Assembly: GCA_964058845.1 (NCBI GenBank)
Contig: CAXKVR010000078.1
Span: forward strand, 1 to 64,000
Direction: 5' to 3'
Length of the DNA stretch: 64,000 nt
Source: Carex sylvatica
Taxonomy: Eukaryota > Streptophyta > Magnoliopsida > Poales > Cyperaceae
This document shows positions 11,416 through 23,200 of this stretch, piece after piece. Below the pieces are notes generated by a model that ran no database searches, was not told the DNA's origin, and saw only the letters and a program-made list of their open reading frames with translations. The position numbers and the translations under genes were made by a program. How positions within the stretch are numbered: position 1 is the stretch's first letter; the number at the start of each line of letters is the position of its first letter.

Positions 11416-12213
11416 GCACAAAACCAAAAGGAAACTTTTAGGCAGTGCATGCAACATTAAATTTAGGGAGGACTGGATGATTAAACTTAGTTTTATTTTT
11501 TTATTTTTGAAAAGATAATACATTAATTTTACTTGGTTACTTTTTGCATAATAACCCCGGCTCTTTCTCTCAAAGTACAAAAAATCCAGCCATAAAACTT
11601 CAAAAAAAAGAAGGCAAAATTACTAATAGTTTAGAGAAATGCAAATCTTGTCTTCTTCCTTTTAACCAAATTTCCAATTCGAAGAATATCATCTCATTTG
11701 ATCTTCTAAAAGGATCATCAATAACTCATGGTAGAGGAGCAACTTCTTGGAATAATAAACAGGTCCTAGTCGGTTTTACCATGAAATCACCAAGTTTTAA
11801 CCAATTCGAATTGCTCCATGTTGTAGTAAAGATCAACATGGTAAATGTAAGGTTATAGAAAAGACGAGGCCGTGTGGTGCTGCTGGTAAATGGTAATTAG
11901 CTCGAACCAGGTCAAGTTAACATTTATAATGGTGACCCCCTGGACTCTGGTGGTGTAATGAAGAAAATATTTATGAATAATATACACAAAAGACCCGTAA
12001 ACATAACAACGCTAGAAATTGCGAAAAATATAAAAATCACCATGAAGATCCTATTATAAAGTAGTATCAATTTGGGTCTCATGACACAACCACCAAGAGA
12101 TATACACACAACATACCAGACGTAAAGGAATCAACTTTTGATATAGCGACAAAATGCAATGCTCTTCGCATAAGAAATCGCATGTTCGAAATCAACATTA
12201 TCGCATTAGTTTG

Positions 12214-12660
12214 TAGGGGTGTTCATTGGTTCCGGTTTATTCGGTTATCAACTGAACTGATAAATTTTGATTTACATGATGCAGTTCGGTTGAATTTTTG
12301 GATTATTTCAATTTTTAAATTTGGTTCAAATTGATATATCTTATTTCGATTCTCAACTAATCAAATCGAAATTTACTTGAATTACTTCGGTTTTTATATT
12401 TGATTTGGTTCGGCGTCTCTTATTTCAGTTGGACTGAAATATCTTGATATTTCTATAATTATTAAATGTGTTTGTGTATGCATTAAAGTTCAACTTTTTG
12501 GAATTTAATCTCTTATTTCGGTTTAACCAAACAAACAAAAATTTACTTTGTTTTTGGTTTGGTTGCAAGTTAATTCAGTTAGTGTGTTAGATTTTTGAAA
12601 ATCAAATACAATTTTAATTTGATTATTTTAATTCGGTTTTAACCGAATTGACCAACTGTG
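12214..12660. mobile_element. hAT-like non-autonomous element (TAGGGGTGTTCATTGG)
   Basis: The left terminus TAGGGGTGTTCATTGGTTC matches the element at 45591-46933, whose right end is its complement. The inside alternates TTCGGTT and AACCGAA text, as in that copy. The right end (about 12660) has decayed, so its target duplication could not be read. Confidence 0.6.
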
Positions 12661-12670
12661 CATTTGTTTC

Positions 12671-12801
12671 AGGTCGTAGCTATTGGTGGCAATGGAGGCC
12701 TGGTCGATGTCATATCAGAATACGGGAGCCATTTATCCACCTATTCTTGCATAAGCTTTGATGAGGACGCATCACGCATGATGAGATTGTTTTACTATTG
12801 A
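12671..12801 (+). CDS. Possible orphan last exon, unknown
   Basis: A good acceptor (TTTGTTTCAG) is followed by an open stretch reading VVAIGGNGGLVDVISEYGSH, then LSTYSCISFDEDASRMMRLF, ending YY and a stop. The composition is protein-like, unlike the surrounding AT-rich DNA. No upstream exon could be joined with confidence; the 10098 gene is the nearest candidate on this strand but already has its own stop. It may be an alternative 3' exon, a gene remnant or a transduced fragment. I do not recognise the family. Confidence 0.3.
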
Positions 12802-13369
12802 AAAGTGTATTAGAGAAAATCCTTTTAGGTAGCTGTATAGCCTGTATTGAATTTGCTTCTCTTTAGTAATCTACAAATTGACTATTTATTAGCTAAATCG
12901 TTTTCTTTGAACACAACTAAGAATACTTTGCGCTGTTCTTTACACAATTTTGCAAGTTTGTGGAAAACCGATTCAATACTTCCAACTTTTAACCTTGAAA
13001 ATGGAAGAACGAAACGAAAATTCAAATAAATAATTGTGTATAAATGGGAAAGACCCGCTATTATAGGCCCAAAAAGGAAGGTAATGTATTTATTTATTTT
13101 CTGATGTTCAGGGAAATCTGACACGTATTTAATTTTTTAAATTTCTTTCTTTTTCCGTGGTTTATCACAAAGTTTTATTCATATTATTTGTCATAGTTCA
13201 TTTCGATTCCCACGTTCATTTCGATTCAAAGTTTGGTTGCTACAGATTTTCTTGGCCGCTTTCAGAATCAATTCAGTGTTAGATTCTATTCACTAGTATA
13301 ATACTACAACATAATTGAATTCACAATGGTTTATGGATTCCATTATAATAAAACCCACACCTCCAAAGA

Positions 13370-13880
13370 AAATATATTGAATATAGAAACCAATTAAAAA
13401 TAATACAAGGTATTAGATATAGCATCCACTTTTTCATCCCATGGAACCAATTCTTTGTTTTGATTTCATTAGGATAATACAATTAACTAGCATCCATAAC
13501 GTTACTATATCCTACATAAACAATAGATGGCTAAATAAAATATAGCAACATCTTTCAAGAAATTTGACACCAAATATGAAATTTAACCTTGCTTTGGTGC
13601 CCAGCATTTCCAACAAGGTAAACACAAGCATAAGACCTAATTTTCAAGGCTGGTTAAATTTTCAATTTTTTTAAATTAAGAACTTTTAAAATTCAATTCT
13701 TGATACATGCCTTCAAATAAAACCGTCCCTTCAAATACAAAATGTATTATATATAGAAACTAATTAAAAATACAAGGTATTAGATGGATAGCATCTATCT
13801 TTCCATCCCATGGAACCAATTCTTTGTTTTAATTCCTTCAGGATAAAACAATTAACTAGCATTCATACAGGCATTACTAC
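13370..13880. repeat. Direct repeat, about 140 bp, two copies
   Basis: The blocks at about 13370-13510 and 13730-13875 share CAAGGTATTAGAT, ATCCCATGGAACCAATTCTT, AGGATAA-ACAATTAACTAGC and CATTACT. Copies are roughly 85-90% alike by eye, with 220 bp of unrelated sequence between them. Confidence 0.75.
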
Positions 13881-13925
13881 AATAAGCTACCTCTGGGTCT
13901 TCATGAATGATCATATTTTTATATA

Positions 13926-14163
13926 TATGATTCATTTATGGATAGTAGAGCACCACTATCCAGGCTGAGTAATGCGATAATTTGACCAGTATTAAGTGGT
14001 CCCGCCTCCTGCGCCTTTATTATGATATGCCGACATTATACATAAAAAAAATGACAACAATGATTCACATAATAAAGGTGCAGGAGACGAAGCACATGAT
14101 ATCGGTCAAATTGCCGCATTATTGCCTGGATAATGGTACTCAACCATCCAAAAATGAATCATG
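13926..14163. ncRNA. Candidate long hairpin RNA (MIR-like), or a single-copy foldback element
   Basis: The left arm 13926-14024 and right arm 14068-14163 pair over about 97 nt at roughly 85% identity, with a 43-nt loop. Shared blocks are TGATTCATTT, TATCCAGGC, ATTTGACC, CTCCTGC-CCTTTATTATG and their complements. Size and mismatch pattern fit a young plant microRNA precursor or a hairpin siRNA locus. No known conserved miRNA sequence was recognised in either arm. It is not one of the abundant MITE families in this window and begins only 138 bp beyond the stop codon of the minus-strand gene at 14301, so it could lie in that transcript's 3'UTR. Confidence 0.45.
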
Positions 14164-14300
14164 TATACACAAGTCATAGAAAGATACTCATCCGTGAAAA
14201 CTCAAGAGAGCTAAATCATTGTCATAATACTAATATGGGCACCAGTTAATTGCATTATACGTGATGCACCCGAAAGCATCCCAAAAATAACTTCTATCAT

Positions 14301-15345
14301 CTACACAGACAGTATCATGTCACCGATGTATGCATCTCTCCCTCTCTCCTCTATATCTCTCAAATTAGCACTTATATTCTTGTCACCATTTTTTCTCTTG
14401 GATAAAAAGTCGTAAGCTGCAATGTGCCACAATAAATTATATTCCTGAAAGAAAAAAATTAGATGAATTTTAAGTTAGATTTGATGTGATAATAAATAAT
14501 CAGCCATGATTCAAATCCAGTATCTAATACCAAACATGGGCTGTATAAGGGATAATAATGGAGCAATCAACATTGAAAACTAACTTAAACTCAATTTTAA
14601 CCCAAAAAGATTGAAACAAACTAGGAAAACTACAAAAGGCCATAAAGTGAAAAGAGGACACTGGTACAAACCAGGAAATATTAATTCATAACAGAAGAAT
14701 TATCAAAAGCTTGCTTCCCAGTTTAATACTAGCTAGGTTTTAAAGGGCAAACAAAATGCTCCGATGAATTTTTTTTTTTTTAATATTGTTACAAGCACAT
14801 TCATTGTTCAATAACATTCACATAAATAAACTTCTACTACAAGTAAACTTTCAGTCCAAACTAGGTACTTACAATAAAAACCAGTAGGAAAAAACAAACA
14901 AAAACCCTCCTAAATTAAATTTTTTTCTTAAACCTAAAAATGTACTATAATTTTTTTAACCTTACTGCAAGATCATCTCTCATGATTGCTTTGCCTGTCA
15001 GAAAATTGTGTAAACTACATGCAATAATTTTTTTCTTTACTTGCTTTCATTTTGCAATCAGATCACAAATAATTAAATTGGAATGGAACTCTCAGAATCA
15101 AAGAAAAGAAGTCAACAGATTTTCAGATCTAGGATTTGGATTTTCTTAGACTTATTCGAATTTCTTTAGAGGGATTTCAGACCTCAACGAAACGAAATTT
15201 AAATAAAAAGAAAGAAATGTATACCCAGACGAGGCTCGCATTCAGATCTCGACTTCACCGGCGCCGATGCGACGGCGCACCTCTCCTCCTTCCGAGGATT
15301 CGACGCCTCCGTCTTAAACCTAGCTAGAGTTTTGAATCTCGCGTT
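14301..15345 (-). CDS. Small plant gene, unknown function, upstream ATG missing
   Basis: Three segments join in one frame: 15225 to about 15345 (KTEASNPRKEERCAVASAPV, then KSRSECEPRL), 14966-14994 (GKAIMRDDLA) and 14301-14444 (EYNLLWHIAAYDFLSKRKNG, then DKNISANLRDIEERGRDAYI, ending GDMILSV). Donors and acceptors are canonical (GTATAC/GACAG and GTAAGG/TTCAG). The first segment is open back to a TAG and has no ATG. Translation therefore either starts at the internal ATG of the 29-bp exon (53 residues), uses a non-AUG codon, or this is a decayed copy. The tryptophan-rich WHIAAYDFLSKR block looks conserved-protein-like, but I do not recognise the family. No transmembrane segment is seen. Confidence 0.45.
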
Positions 15346-15699
15346 TTGGCCGTAGATATATATATTGTACAAAACTAAAAACTAGGGTTTCATGAGTCGC
15401 TTTCTCTGCATTAACGCACCTTTTGAGTTTAGCTTTCAACCGTCTGTAGTGCGCAGGGACCTTTTAATATTCGTGTGGATTAAAATCGGACAGTTTAGGT
15501 CTAACCTCAAAATTTGTGTTAATTCGGTGGATACGAAATTATGAAACCCTAATTCGGATCCCTTAATATAACACAAATATTGAGTTTGGATACGAAATCA
15601 TGAAACCCTAATGCTCGCGTCTGGACTGGATTGATTCGAATTCTGATCGGACAGTCCTAATCGGTAATCAAAGTTTGAGTTACTTTAGAGATATGGACC

Positions 15700-15890
15700 C
15701 GTGTATTAGAGAATTCGTATCCTCTGAGATATCTCAAACTTTGCGTGACATTATGGAAAATCCAAACCGTTTAAATACGTACTGCACGAATCTCAAAGCA
15801 CACATAATACTGACCTCTACATCACCCCCGAATAGACACCGGACACGTCGGTCAAGCAAAAGTTGAGATATCTCAGAGGATACGCACTCT
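15700..15890. mobile_element. Short MITE, family B (GTATCCTCTGAGATATCTC)
   Basis: About 180-bp element with termini AATTCGTATCCTCTGAGAT and the complement ending GAGGATACGCACTC, and inner ACCCCCGAATAG-CACCGGACACGTCGG. Copies: 37072-37243 and the interrupted one at about 41825-42958; a fragment lies at 3915-3957 in THO6 intron 1. Probable 8-9-bp target duplication. Confidence 0.8.
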
Positions 15891-16543
15891 GTATGAGTGC
15901 GGTAATTGGTTTTTGTGATTTGGATAAAGGACTGGAGAGGGCAATTGCTATTTTTGCCTAGCATCCTAGTTGGGCATTTCGACTCGTATAGGATTCTCTA
16001 TAAATTGACACGAATCATAAAGGGCAAATTTCTTTAGAAAAATAAATATAATTTCATGTGTGCGGATACCTAATCAATTGCACCCTGTTTTCGATCCGTA
16101 TCGTATGCGGATTATCTGATCTGTATGTGAAAATGCACGTAAAAGTAAGATTTTTTTTCATTAACTTATCGAGTACGAGTAAAGTTAACGATTTTTTTCG
16201 TTATCTTATCCATTTTTGTACAAAATAATTTTTAAAAATAAAATTATATATATAATATTTATATTTGTATGAATATGATACATAAATAGAGTTTTGTATT
16301 TTTATTAAAAAAATTTAATATAAATTAGTTGTATTTATTATTATTTTTTCTTATTTTGAAATATTGTATCAAAAACACAAATTTAAATGTCAATTGCATT
16401 TTTATCCATTTATCCGATCTGTACCATATTCAAAAAAGACGATAAAGGTAAATATTTTTTTTCCGTTATCATAACATATGGGTATGAAAATACGTCCACC
16501 CAACTCGTATCGTACCCGTTGACACCCCTAGATACATTGCCTA

Positions 16544-16962
16544 GAGTGAGGCTACCATACATTTGTAATGCATAGGCATCTTTGTGCATTGGACTATAAA
16601 TCACTGGATTAAAAGTCCAAATGACCGATTCAAACCGTTCATCTTGTTCTCCATATTAATATGTGTTTGGAGACCAAATTTTATATTTTTTGGAAAATTT
16701 TTACTATTTATTAAGTCACTTTGAAAATCGCTGATCCAACAGTAACAGTAAAATCAAAAGACATCGTTGGATCAGCGATTTTCAAAGTGACTTAATAAAT
16801 AGTAAAAAAATTCCAAAAAATATAAAATTTGGTCTCCAAACACAAATTAATATGGAGAACAAGATGAACGATTTGAATCGGTCATTTGAACTTTGAATCC
16901 AGTGATTTATAGTATAATGCACAAAGATGCTTATGCATTACAAATGTATGGTAGTCTTACTC
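16544..16962. mobile_element. Hairpin MITE, family A2 (GAGTGAGGCTACCATACATT)
   Basis: 419-bp palindrome with a perfect 10-bp duplication ACATTGCCTA at 16534-16543 and 16963-16972. The centre carries ATTAAGTCACTTTGAAAATC and its complement around a short loop. Confidence 0.88.
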
Positions 16963-17009
16963 ACATTGCCTAATAATTTATATATATAGAGAGAGAGAGA
17001 TGGGTTGTG

Positions 17010-17414
17010 GTACATTGTAATATATAGGCATTTTTGTGCATTAGACTATAAATCACTGGATTCAAAGTCCAAATGACCGATCCAAACTGTTCATCTTGTT
17101 CTCCATATTAACATGTGTTTGGAGACCAAATTTTACATTTTTTTGGAATTCTTTTACTATTTATTAAGCCACTTTGAAAATCTCTAATCCAACGGTGTCT
17201 TTTGATTTTACTGTTACTGTTGGATCATCGATTTTCAAAGTACTTAATAAATAGTAAAACAATTCCAAAAAATATAAAATTTGGTCTCCAAACACTTATT
17301 AATATGGAGAACAGGATGAACGGTTTGGATCGGTCATTTGGACTTTGAATCTGGTGATTTATAGTCCAATGCACAAAAATACCTATGCATTGCAATGTAT
17401 GGTAGCCTTACTCT
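17010..17414. mobile_element. Hairpin MITE, family A2
   Basis: Same arms as the copy at 16544 (GTCCAAATGACCGATCCAAA, TTCATCTTGTTCTCCATATT). The right end GGTAGCCTTACTC is intact; the left end has diverged to GGTACATTGTAATATATAGG. That left text is complementary to the end of the copy at about 18260, so exchange between neighbouring copies is likely. Confidence 0.72.
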
Positions 17415-17939
17415 AGGCAATGTATCTAGGGGTGTCAACGGGTACGATACGAGTTGGGTGGACGTATTTTCATACCCATCAATTATGATAACGAAAAAAA
17501 ATATTTACCTTTATCCATTTTTTTGAATATGATACAGGCCGGATAAATGGATAAAAAGTGCTATTGACATTTAAATTTGTGTTTTTGTTAAAATATTTTT
17601 CAAAACAAAAAATAATAATAATAATAAATACAACTAATTTGTATTATAAAAATTTAATAAAATACAAAACTCTATTTATCATGTATCATATTCATACAAA
17701 TATAAATATTATATATATAATTTCTATTTTTTAAAATTATTTTGTATGAAAATGGGTAAGATAACGAAAAAAATAGTTAACCTTACTCGTACTCGATAAG
17801 TTAATGAAAAAAAATCTTACCCTTATTTGTGTTTTCGCATACGAATCAGATAATTCCCATACGATACGGATCAGAAAAAGGATGCCATTGACACCCCTAA
17901 GGTATCTGCATATATGAAATTATATTTACTGATCAGAAA

Positions 17940-18262
17940 AAAGGTGCCATTGTTCACCATATTAATATGTGCTTCGAGACCAAATTTTATATTTTTTAAA
18001 TTTTTTTTACTATTTATTAAGCTACTTTGAAAATTGCTGATCCAGCGGTGCCTTTTGATTCTACTGTTACCGTTGGATCAGCGATTTTCAAAGTGGCTTA
18101 ATAAATAGGAAAAAATTCAAAAAAAATGTAAAATTTGGTCTTGAAGCACATATTAATATGGAGAACAAGATTAACGGTTTGGATCAATAATTTGGACTTT
18201 GAATCGGTGATTTATTGTCCAATGCACAAAGATACCTATGCATTGTAATGTACCATAGCCCA
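17940..18262. mobile_element. Hairpin MITE, family A2, left end truncated
   Basis: Contains both central arms (ACCATATTAATATGTGCTT and its mirror, ATTAAGCTACTTTGAAAAT) and a right end TGCATTGTAATGTACCATAG. The left terminal about 80 bp are missing, joined directly to the right arm of the large inverted repeat. Confidence 0.7.
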
Positions 18263-18296
18263 TCTCTCTCTCTCTCTGTATATATATATATATATA

Positions 18297-18709
18297 TAGG
18301 AATATGCTAATATGCTATGCGTAGCATCGAGGGCCTCCGTGCAACGGCTCAATATTCGACTTTTGAAAATCCTAACGATCGATCCGAACCGTTCATCTTG
18401 TTCTCCATATTAATATGTGTTTGGAGACCAAATTTTATATTTTTTGGAATTTTTTTACTATTTTTTTAGTTTTATTGAAAATTGCTGTTTTTCAGCAAAT
18501 CTGGATCATAAAAAAACAGCGATTTTCAATAAATCTAAACAAATAGTAAAAAAATTTCAAAAAAATGTAAAATTTGGTCTCCAAACGCATATTAATATGG
18601 AGAACAAGATGAACGATTCAGATCGACTGTTAGAATTTTGAAAAGTCAAATATTGAACCATTGCACAGAGGCCCTCTATGCTACGCGTAGCATGCTAGCA
18701 GGTTCCTAT
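18297..18709. mobile_element. Hairpin MITE, subfamily C (GCTATGCGTAGCAT ends)
   Basis: Palindrome with outer motifs ATATGCTATGCGTAGCATCG and the complement ATGCTACGCGTAGCATGCTA, and inner family A motifs. It is flanked by TA-rich simple sequence, so the target duplication is unreadable. Confidence 0.8.
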
Positions 18710-18726
18710 ATATATAGAGAGAGAGA

Positions 18727-19134
18727 GAGTAAGACTAGGGTGCTATGGGTTGCATAGAGAGCTACAGTGCTACAGTTTAATATTTGACTTTTCAAAATTC
18801 TAATGGTCGATCCGAACCATTCATCTTGTTCTCCATATTAATATGTGTTTGGAGACCAAATTTTTTACATTTTTTTAAAAAAAATTACTATTTTTTTAGA
18901 TAGGTAGAAAATCACTTGATCTAAAAAATTCTGCACCATTCATATATTTAATTTTCTAACTATCTAAACAAATAGTAAAAAATTTCCAAAAAATATAAAA
19001 TTTGATCTCCAAACACATATTAATATGGAGAACAAGATGAACGGTTCGGATCGACCGTTAGAATTTTAAAAACTCGAATATTAAACCGTAGCACCGTAAT
19101 CCTCTATACAACCCATAACACCCTAGCCTTACTC
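18727..19134. mobile_element. Hairpin MITE, family A variant (GAGTAAGACTAGGGTGCTAT)
   Basis: Ends GAGTAAGACTAGGGTGCTAT and complement ACACCCTAGCCTTACTC. It has an internal family A core, with TATATA simple sequence on one side and GAGAGA on the other. Confidence 0.82.
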
Positions 19135-19156
19135 TATATATATATATATTTATATA

Positions 19157-19572
19157 GAGTAAGTCTACCATACATTGCAATGCATAGGCACCTCTATGCA
19201 TTGGACTATAAATCACCATATTCAAAGTTCAAATGACCGATCCAAACCGTTCATCTTGTTCTCCATATTAATATGTACTTGGAGACCAAATTTTATATTT
19301 TTTGGAATTTGTTTACTATTTATTAAGCCACATTGAAAATTGCTGATCCAACGGTTACAGTAAAATCAAAAGGCACCGTTGGATCAGTGATTTTCAAAGT
19401 GACTTAATAAATAGTAAACAAATTCCAAAAAATATAAAATTTGGTCTCCAAGCACATATTAATATGGAGAACAAGATGAACGGTTTGGATCGATTATTTG
19501 GACTTTGAATCCGTGATTTATAGTCCAATGCATAGAGGTGCCTATGCATTGCAATGTATGGTAGACTTACTC
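19157..19572. mobile_element. Hairpin MITE, family A2, near-perfect
   Basis: Ends GAGTAAGTCTACCATACATT and exact complement; 10-bp duplication TATTTATATA at 19147-19156 and 19573-19582. The arms match almost base for base over about 180 bp, so this is probably among the youngest copies here. Confidence 0.9.
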
Positions 19573-19582
19573 TATTTATATA

Positions 19583-20223
19583 TACATATACAAATAGTAC
19601 TTATGCAGATGTGGATGTTGATTTTACAAATAATATCTTTTCCATTTTACACCCTCTAGTTTATAATTAGATTCTTCTTCTTTTTTACATAAAGAGAAAC
19701 TTTAAGTTTATTGAGTCACCAAAATTATTAATAAATAGTTTGGAATTGTAAATGATGGCAAACTATAAATAAGAGCTGCAGTTTTCAAATACGTTGGCTC
19801 TACTTTGCGTTGAAACGACAAGATAAACAGTTGCTTAATTTGTAGTTCAATACTTCAAAAAGATTTAGAACTAAAAATATATATATATATATGAAATAGT
19901 TCAAAAAGTTATTTGTCCTTTTCTATTTTCCTCTTAAAAGGTTACAAATTACTCTCGAGATCTTTTTTTTTCTTTTCAATAACTATTCCGTTCTTAAATC
20001 AACAAATCCAGAGAGTTGCCAATCAAACAAAATTTTCTGTTAAACTAAAAATCAGAATTATACTTGGATCAACAAAAATAAAAATAAAACTATTTGTATT
20101 TCTCTAGAGTCTAGACTGAATTTATAATATAAACTATCTAATTCGTTGATTAAAACATGTTTATCCATTTCCGAAGACTCAACAAGTTACAAAAATTCAA
20201 ATAAAATCTCACATTATTAATAC
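19583..20223. other. Intergenic spacer / 3' flank of the DUF2439 gene
   Basis: AT-rich, with a short TATATA run near 19880. No coding exon or known repeat was recognised. Confidence 0.55.
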
Positions 20224-23200
20224 CTAGAATCCAAGATCAAATGAAGGGAAATCAAAATTGTCAGAATCAGCAAATAATACTTCCACAGTGCCTGCTGTTC
20301 CATCTGCCTTCTCCAAATCCTGCTAGAACAAAAATCAAAATAATATATGTATCAATCTGATACAATGTAAAAGCATTTTTATCTTAGGATATTAGGTTTC
20401 ATACCAAGCTTACGCCTTCACATCTGCCCTCGTATGAAGCTGAGATGGTAATATCACTTAAAACTGCAAATTATTGGATATTCATGAAAATAAAGAAAAG
20501 CATAAAGTTGAAGGCATTAGTGCTAATTAAACTACATAATCTCATTTGTTGACATGCTAACCTGATGAACTGTTGTGCATGCCGGAACTGGTACAATTCT
20601 CTTTGACCCTCATTTGCATTTCCGAAGCTTGGGTTCCTGATTCCCTATATCCAACAAAAAATAAAAACATAGCATGATGTTAGGTAATCTACACTAATCT
20701 AAATGGTACTATGTATGGCGCAGATTGGTCCCTTTCTCCCTATCTAAAAAAATTCTGAAAAATGTAAAATTTGATCTACAACTATATTTTCATATGGAGA
20801 TCATGCTGAACAGTTCTGATCAATTGTTTTTACTTTGAAAATGAAGATATTGATCCATAGTATGGACTAATATGCGCTATGCATAGTACCATAGCCTCAC
20901 TCTTTCTGTTTATCTCACGGAGCCTGCAATTAATATCGTGTCAATGATATTTCTCAAATAAAACAGCCTGCCTTCTGCACAAAAAAACTGATTGAGTATG
21001 CTTCAATTGTTCACTGATGGCATAAAAACTGCTAAGTTTTCTTATTATTTTTTTAAACCTTGACAGAAGCAAAAACTGCTAAGTTTTCACATGAGCAAAT
21101 ATAGAAAAAAGAGACATGAAGCTTCTTACATAAAAGGTGGAGAAGTCAAGGAGCGGTGATAAGCATTCCGATCTTTATCATACGACCCTTGTACTGTTGG
21201 AAGCTTCTCTTCATCTATACTGTCATCAATTTGTATAAGGTGCGAAGAGAGATGAGCCTTCTTCGCTACTTGCACTGTCTCTCTCTCTGGCACTGCTGTT
21301 GGTTTCTTTAGCACTGACATTATCTGACGAGCTGTAAAAGTGTATAAATAGTCAGTATTTAGTATTTACTAAAGACTTCACAAAGTAGTTGTTTCATCCT
21401 TGGTATATAGGTTAATCACACAGACCCATGAACCCATAAAACCTAAAAAAATATGACAACGTCATGTGATAAGGAAGCACACACCGTCTCGTCGAGCAAC
21501 AGTGATGCACTCCTTAGTGTTCGTTGATTTTTTCATCTCCGTGCTATTACTGGTCTCTATGCTCATACTCTTTACTTGTTCTTTCTTTGTTCCATACTCT
21601 ACACTATCTTTTTTTTTTTTTTAAATTATGGATAGTGAGCCTGATGACTTCACAAAAGTTGTTATTTCCAAAATGAACAGATACCAACAGTATACGAAAC
21701 CTCATGATATTAACAAAATAAGTAAAGGAAGCATACCATCTCGTGGAGCAACAGTGATACACTCCTTAGTGTTTGTTGATTTTTTCAACTCCGAGCTGTT
21801 ACCGGTCTGTGTGCTTGTACTATTTACTTGTTCTTTCCTTGTTCCATAGCCTACACCATCTTATATATAAAAAAGAAGGTTCTTAAACATTCTCTTTGGT
21901 AACTTTAAGACACGGATTGATACAAACAGAATACGAAAACATCATGATACTAACAGAAGAGTGAAACTATGGTCCTATGCATAGTAAAAAAATTCTTAAA
22001 AATGTAAAATTTGATCAACAAGTATATTTTCATATTGAAATCATGTTGAATGGTTCAGATCAACTGTTTGGACTTTGAAAATGGACAAATTGATCCATAG
22101 TACGGACCAATATGCGCTATGCATAGTACCATAGCCTCGCTCCTAACAGAATATGAAAACATCATGTGATCAAGAAAACACACCATCTCGTCTAGCAACA
22201 GTGACGCAATCCTCAGTGTTTGTTGATTTTTTCATCTCTGTGCTGTTACCAGTCTGTGTGCTCATACTCTTTACTTGTTCTTTCTTTGTTCCATAGTCTA
22301 CACCATCTTTAAAATAAAACGCATACAATAAAGGTTCTTTAAAATTCTTTTGGAATTTTACTGACTCATCATGCAAAAAGAAAAATATATATATATTTTA
22401 CTTCTCACTTGTAGGTATGCTTTTCATCAAGTTTTTCATCTCCGTGCTGTTACCAGTCTGTGCGCTTGTACTCTTTACTTGTTCTTTCTTGATTCCATAG
22501 TCTACACCATCTTTAAAAAAACACGCATACAATAAAGGTTGTTAAATATCCTTTTTGGTAATTTTTCTGACTGATCAAACAGATAAAAAAAAATATATTT
22601 TCGTTCTCACTTGTAGATGTGTTTTTCATCAATGTCTTTGACTTCACAAATTGCTTCAAAGGGCTCCTTTGATTAGAACCTGCATATCCTCCCCCATTTA
22701 AAGACTTATGTTTCAAAGCCAGAATCACTTTTTCAGTCCTATCTGATAAAAAAACAAGGGAAGTTTTACCCATTTTACTTGGGGACAAATTAACATTCGA
22801 CAAATGAGCTGTTTAAAATGATTGTTCCACACTTCCACCTATACTTTATTTCTAGTATAAGACCGATACATATTTCAAATGAAAATAGAATGAAGAGATA
22901 AAAATGACCTTCTTGACAGACACGTAGGTCATAAACTTGAACCATATATCCAGGTAGTTCGCACTCAGTACCACTGTCTATACATTCAAATGACTTCATA
23001 TGTCGACTACCTAATATTTGACTATCTTCACTTGCTAAGGTGATCTAAAAAGAAAAGGGTTAAAATAGCTTAAGGCAACTAAGACATTCATTTACCATAA
23101 AGAAGAATTTAATTCATACTAAAATTCACAACAGCAACCTGTTTTGTGAGTGAATTTGTAGCTTGGGAAAGTCGCAAGATGCCATCATGATATGTCTTAG

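Larger units (their letters stand above)
16035..17935. repeat. Large inverted repeat, arms of about 500-530 bp
   Basis: The left arm (about 16035-16560) is repeated inverted at about 17395-17935. Both contain a TAGGGGTGTCAACGGGTACG-ended hAT-like element, AATAAATATAATTTCATGTG-type flank and the beginning of a family A MITE (GAGTGAGGCTACCATACATT). Because flanks as well as the transposon are mirrored, this looks like an inverted duplication. The spacer holds two hairpin MITEs. Confidence 0.75.

Noticed and set aside
11544..11858. 104-codon open frame on the plus strand
   Set aside because: Lys/Ser/Asn-rich composition typical of AT-rich random sequence, no splice context and no recognisable motif.
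15675..15964. Open frames on both strands around 15.7-15.9 kb
   Set aside because: They lie in a family B MITE repeated at 37072-37243 and 41825-42958.
16500..19600. Possible CRISPR-like array of regularly spaced repeats
   Set aside because: The repeats are long palindromic transposons of 320-420 bp in a plant nuclear genome, not short direct repeats with unique spacers.
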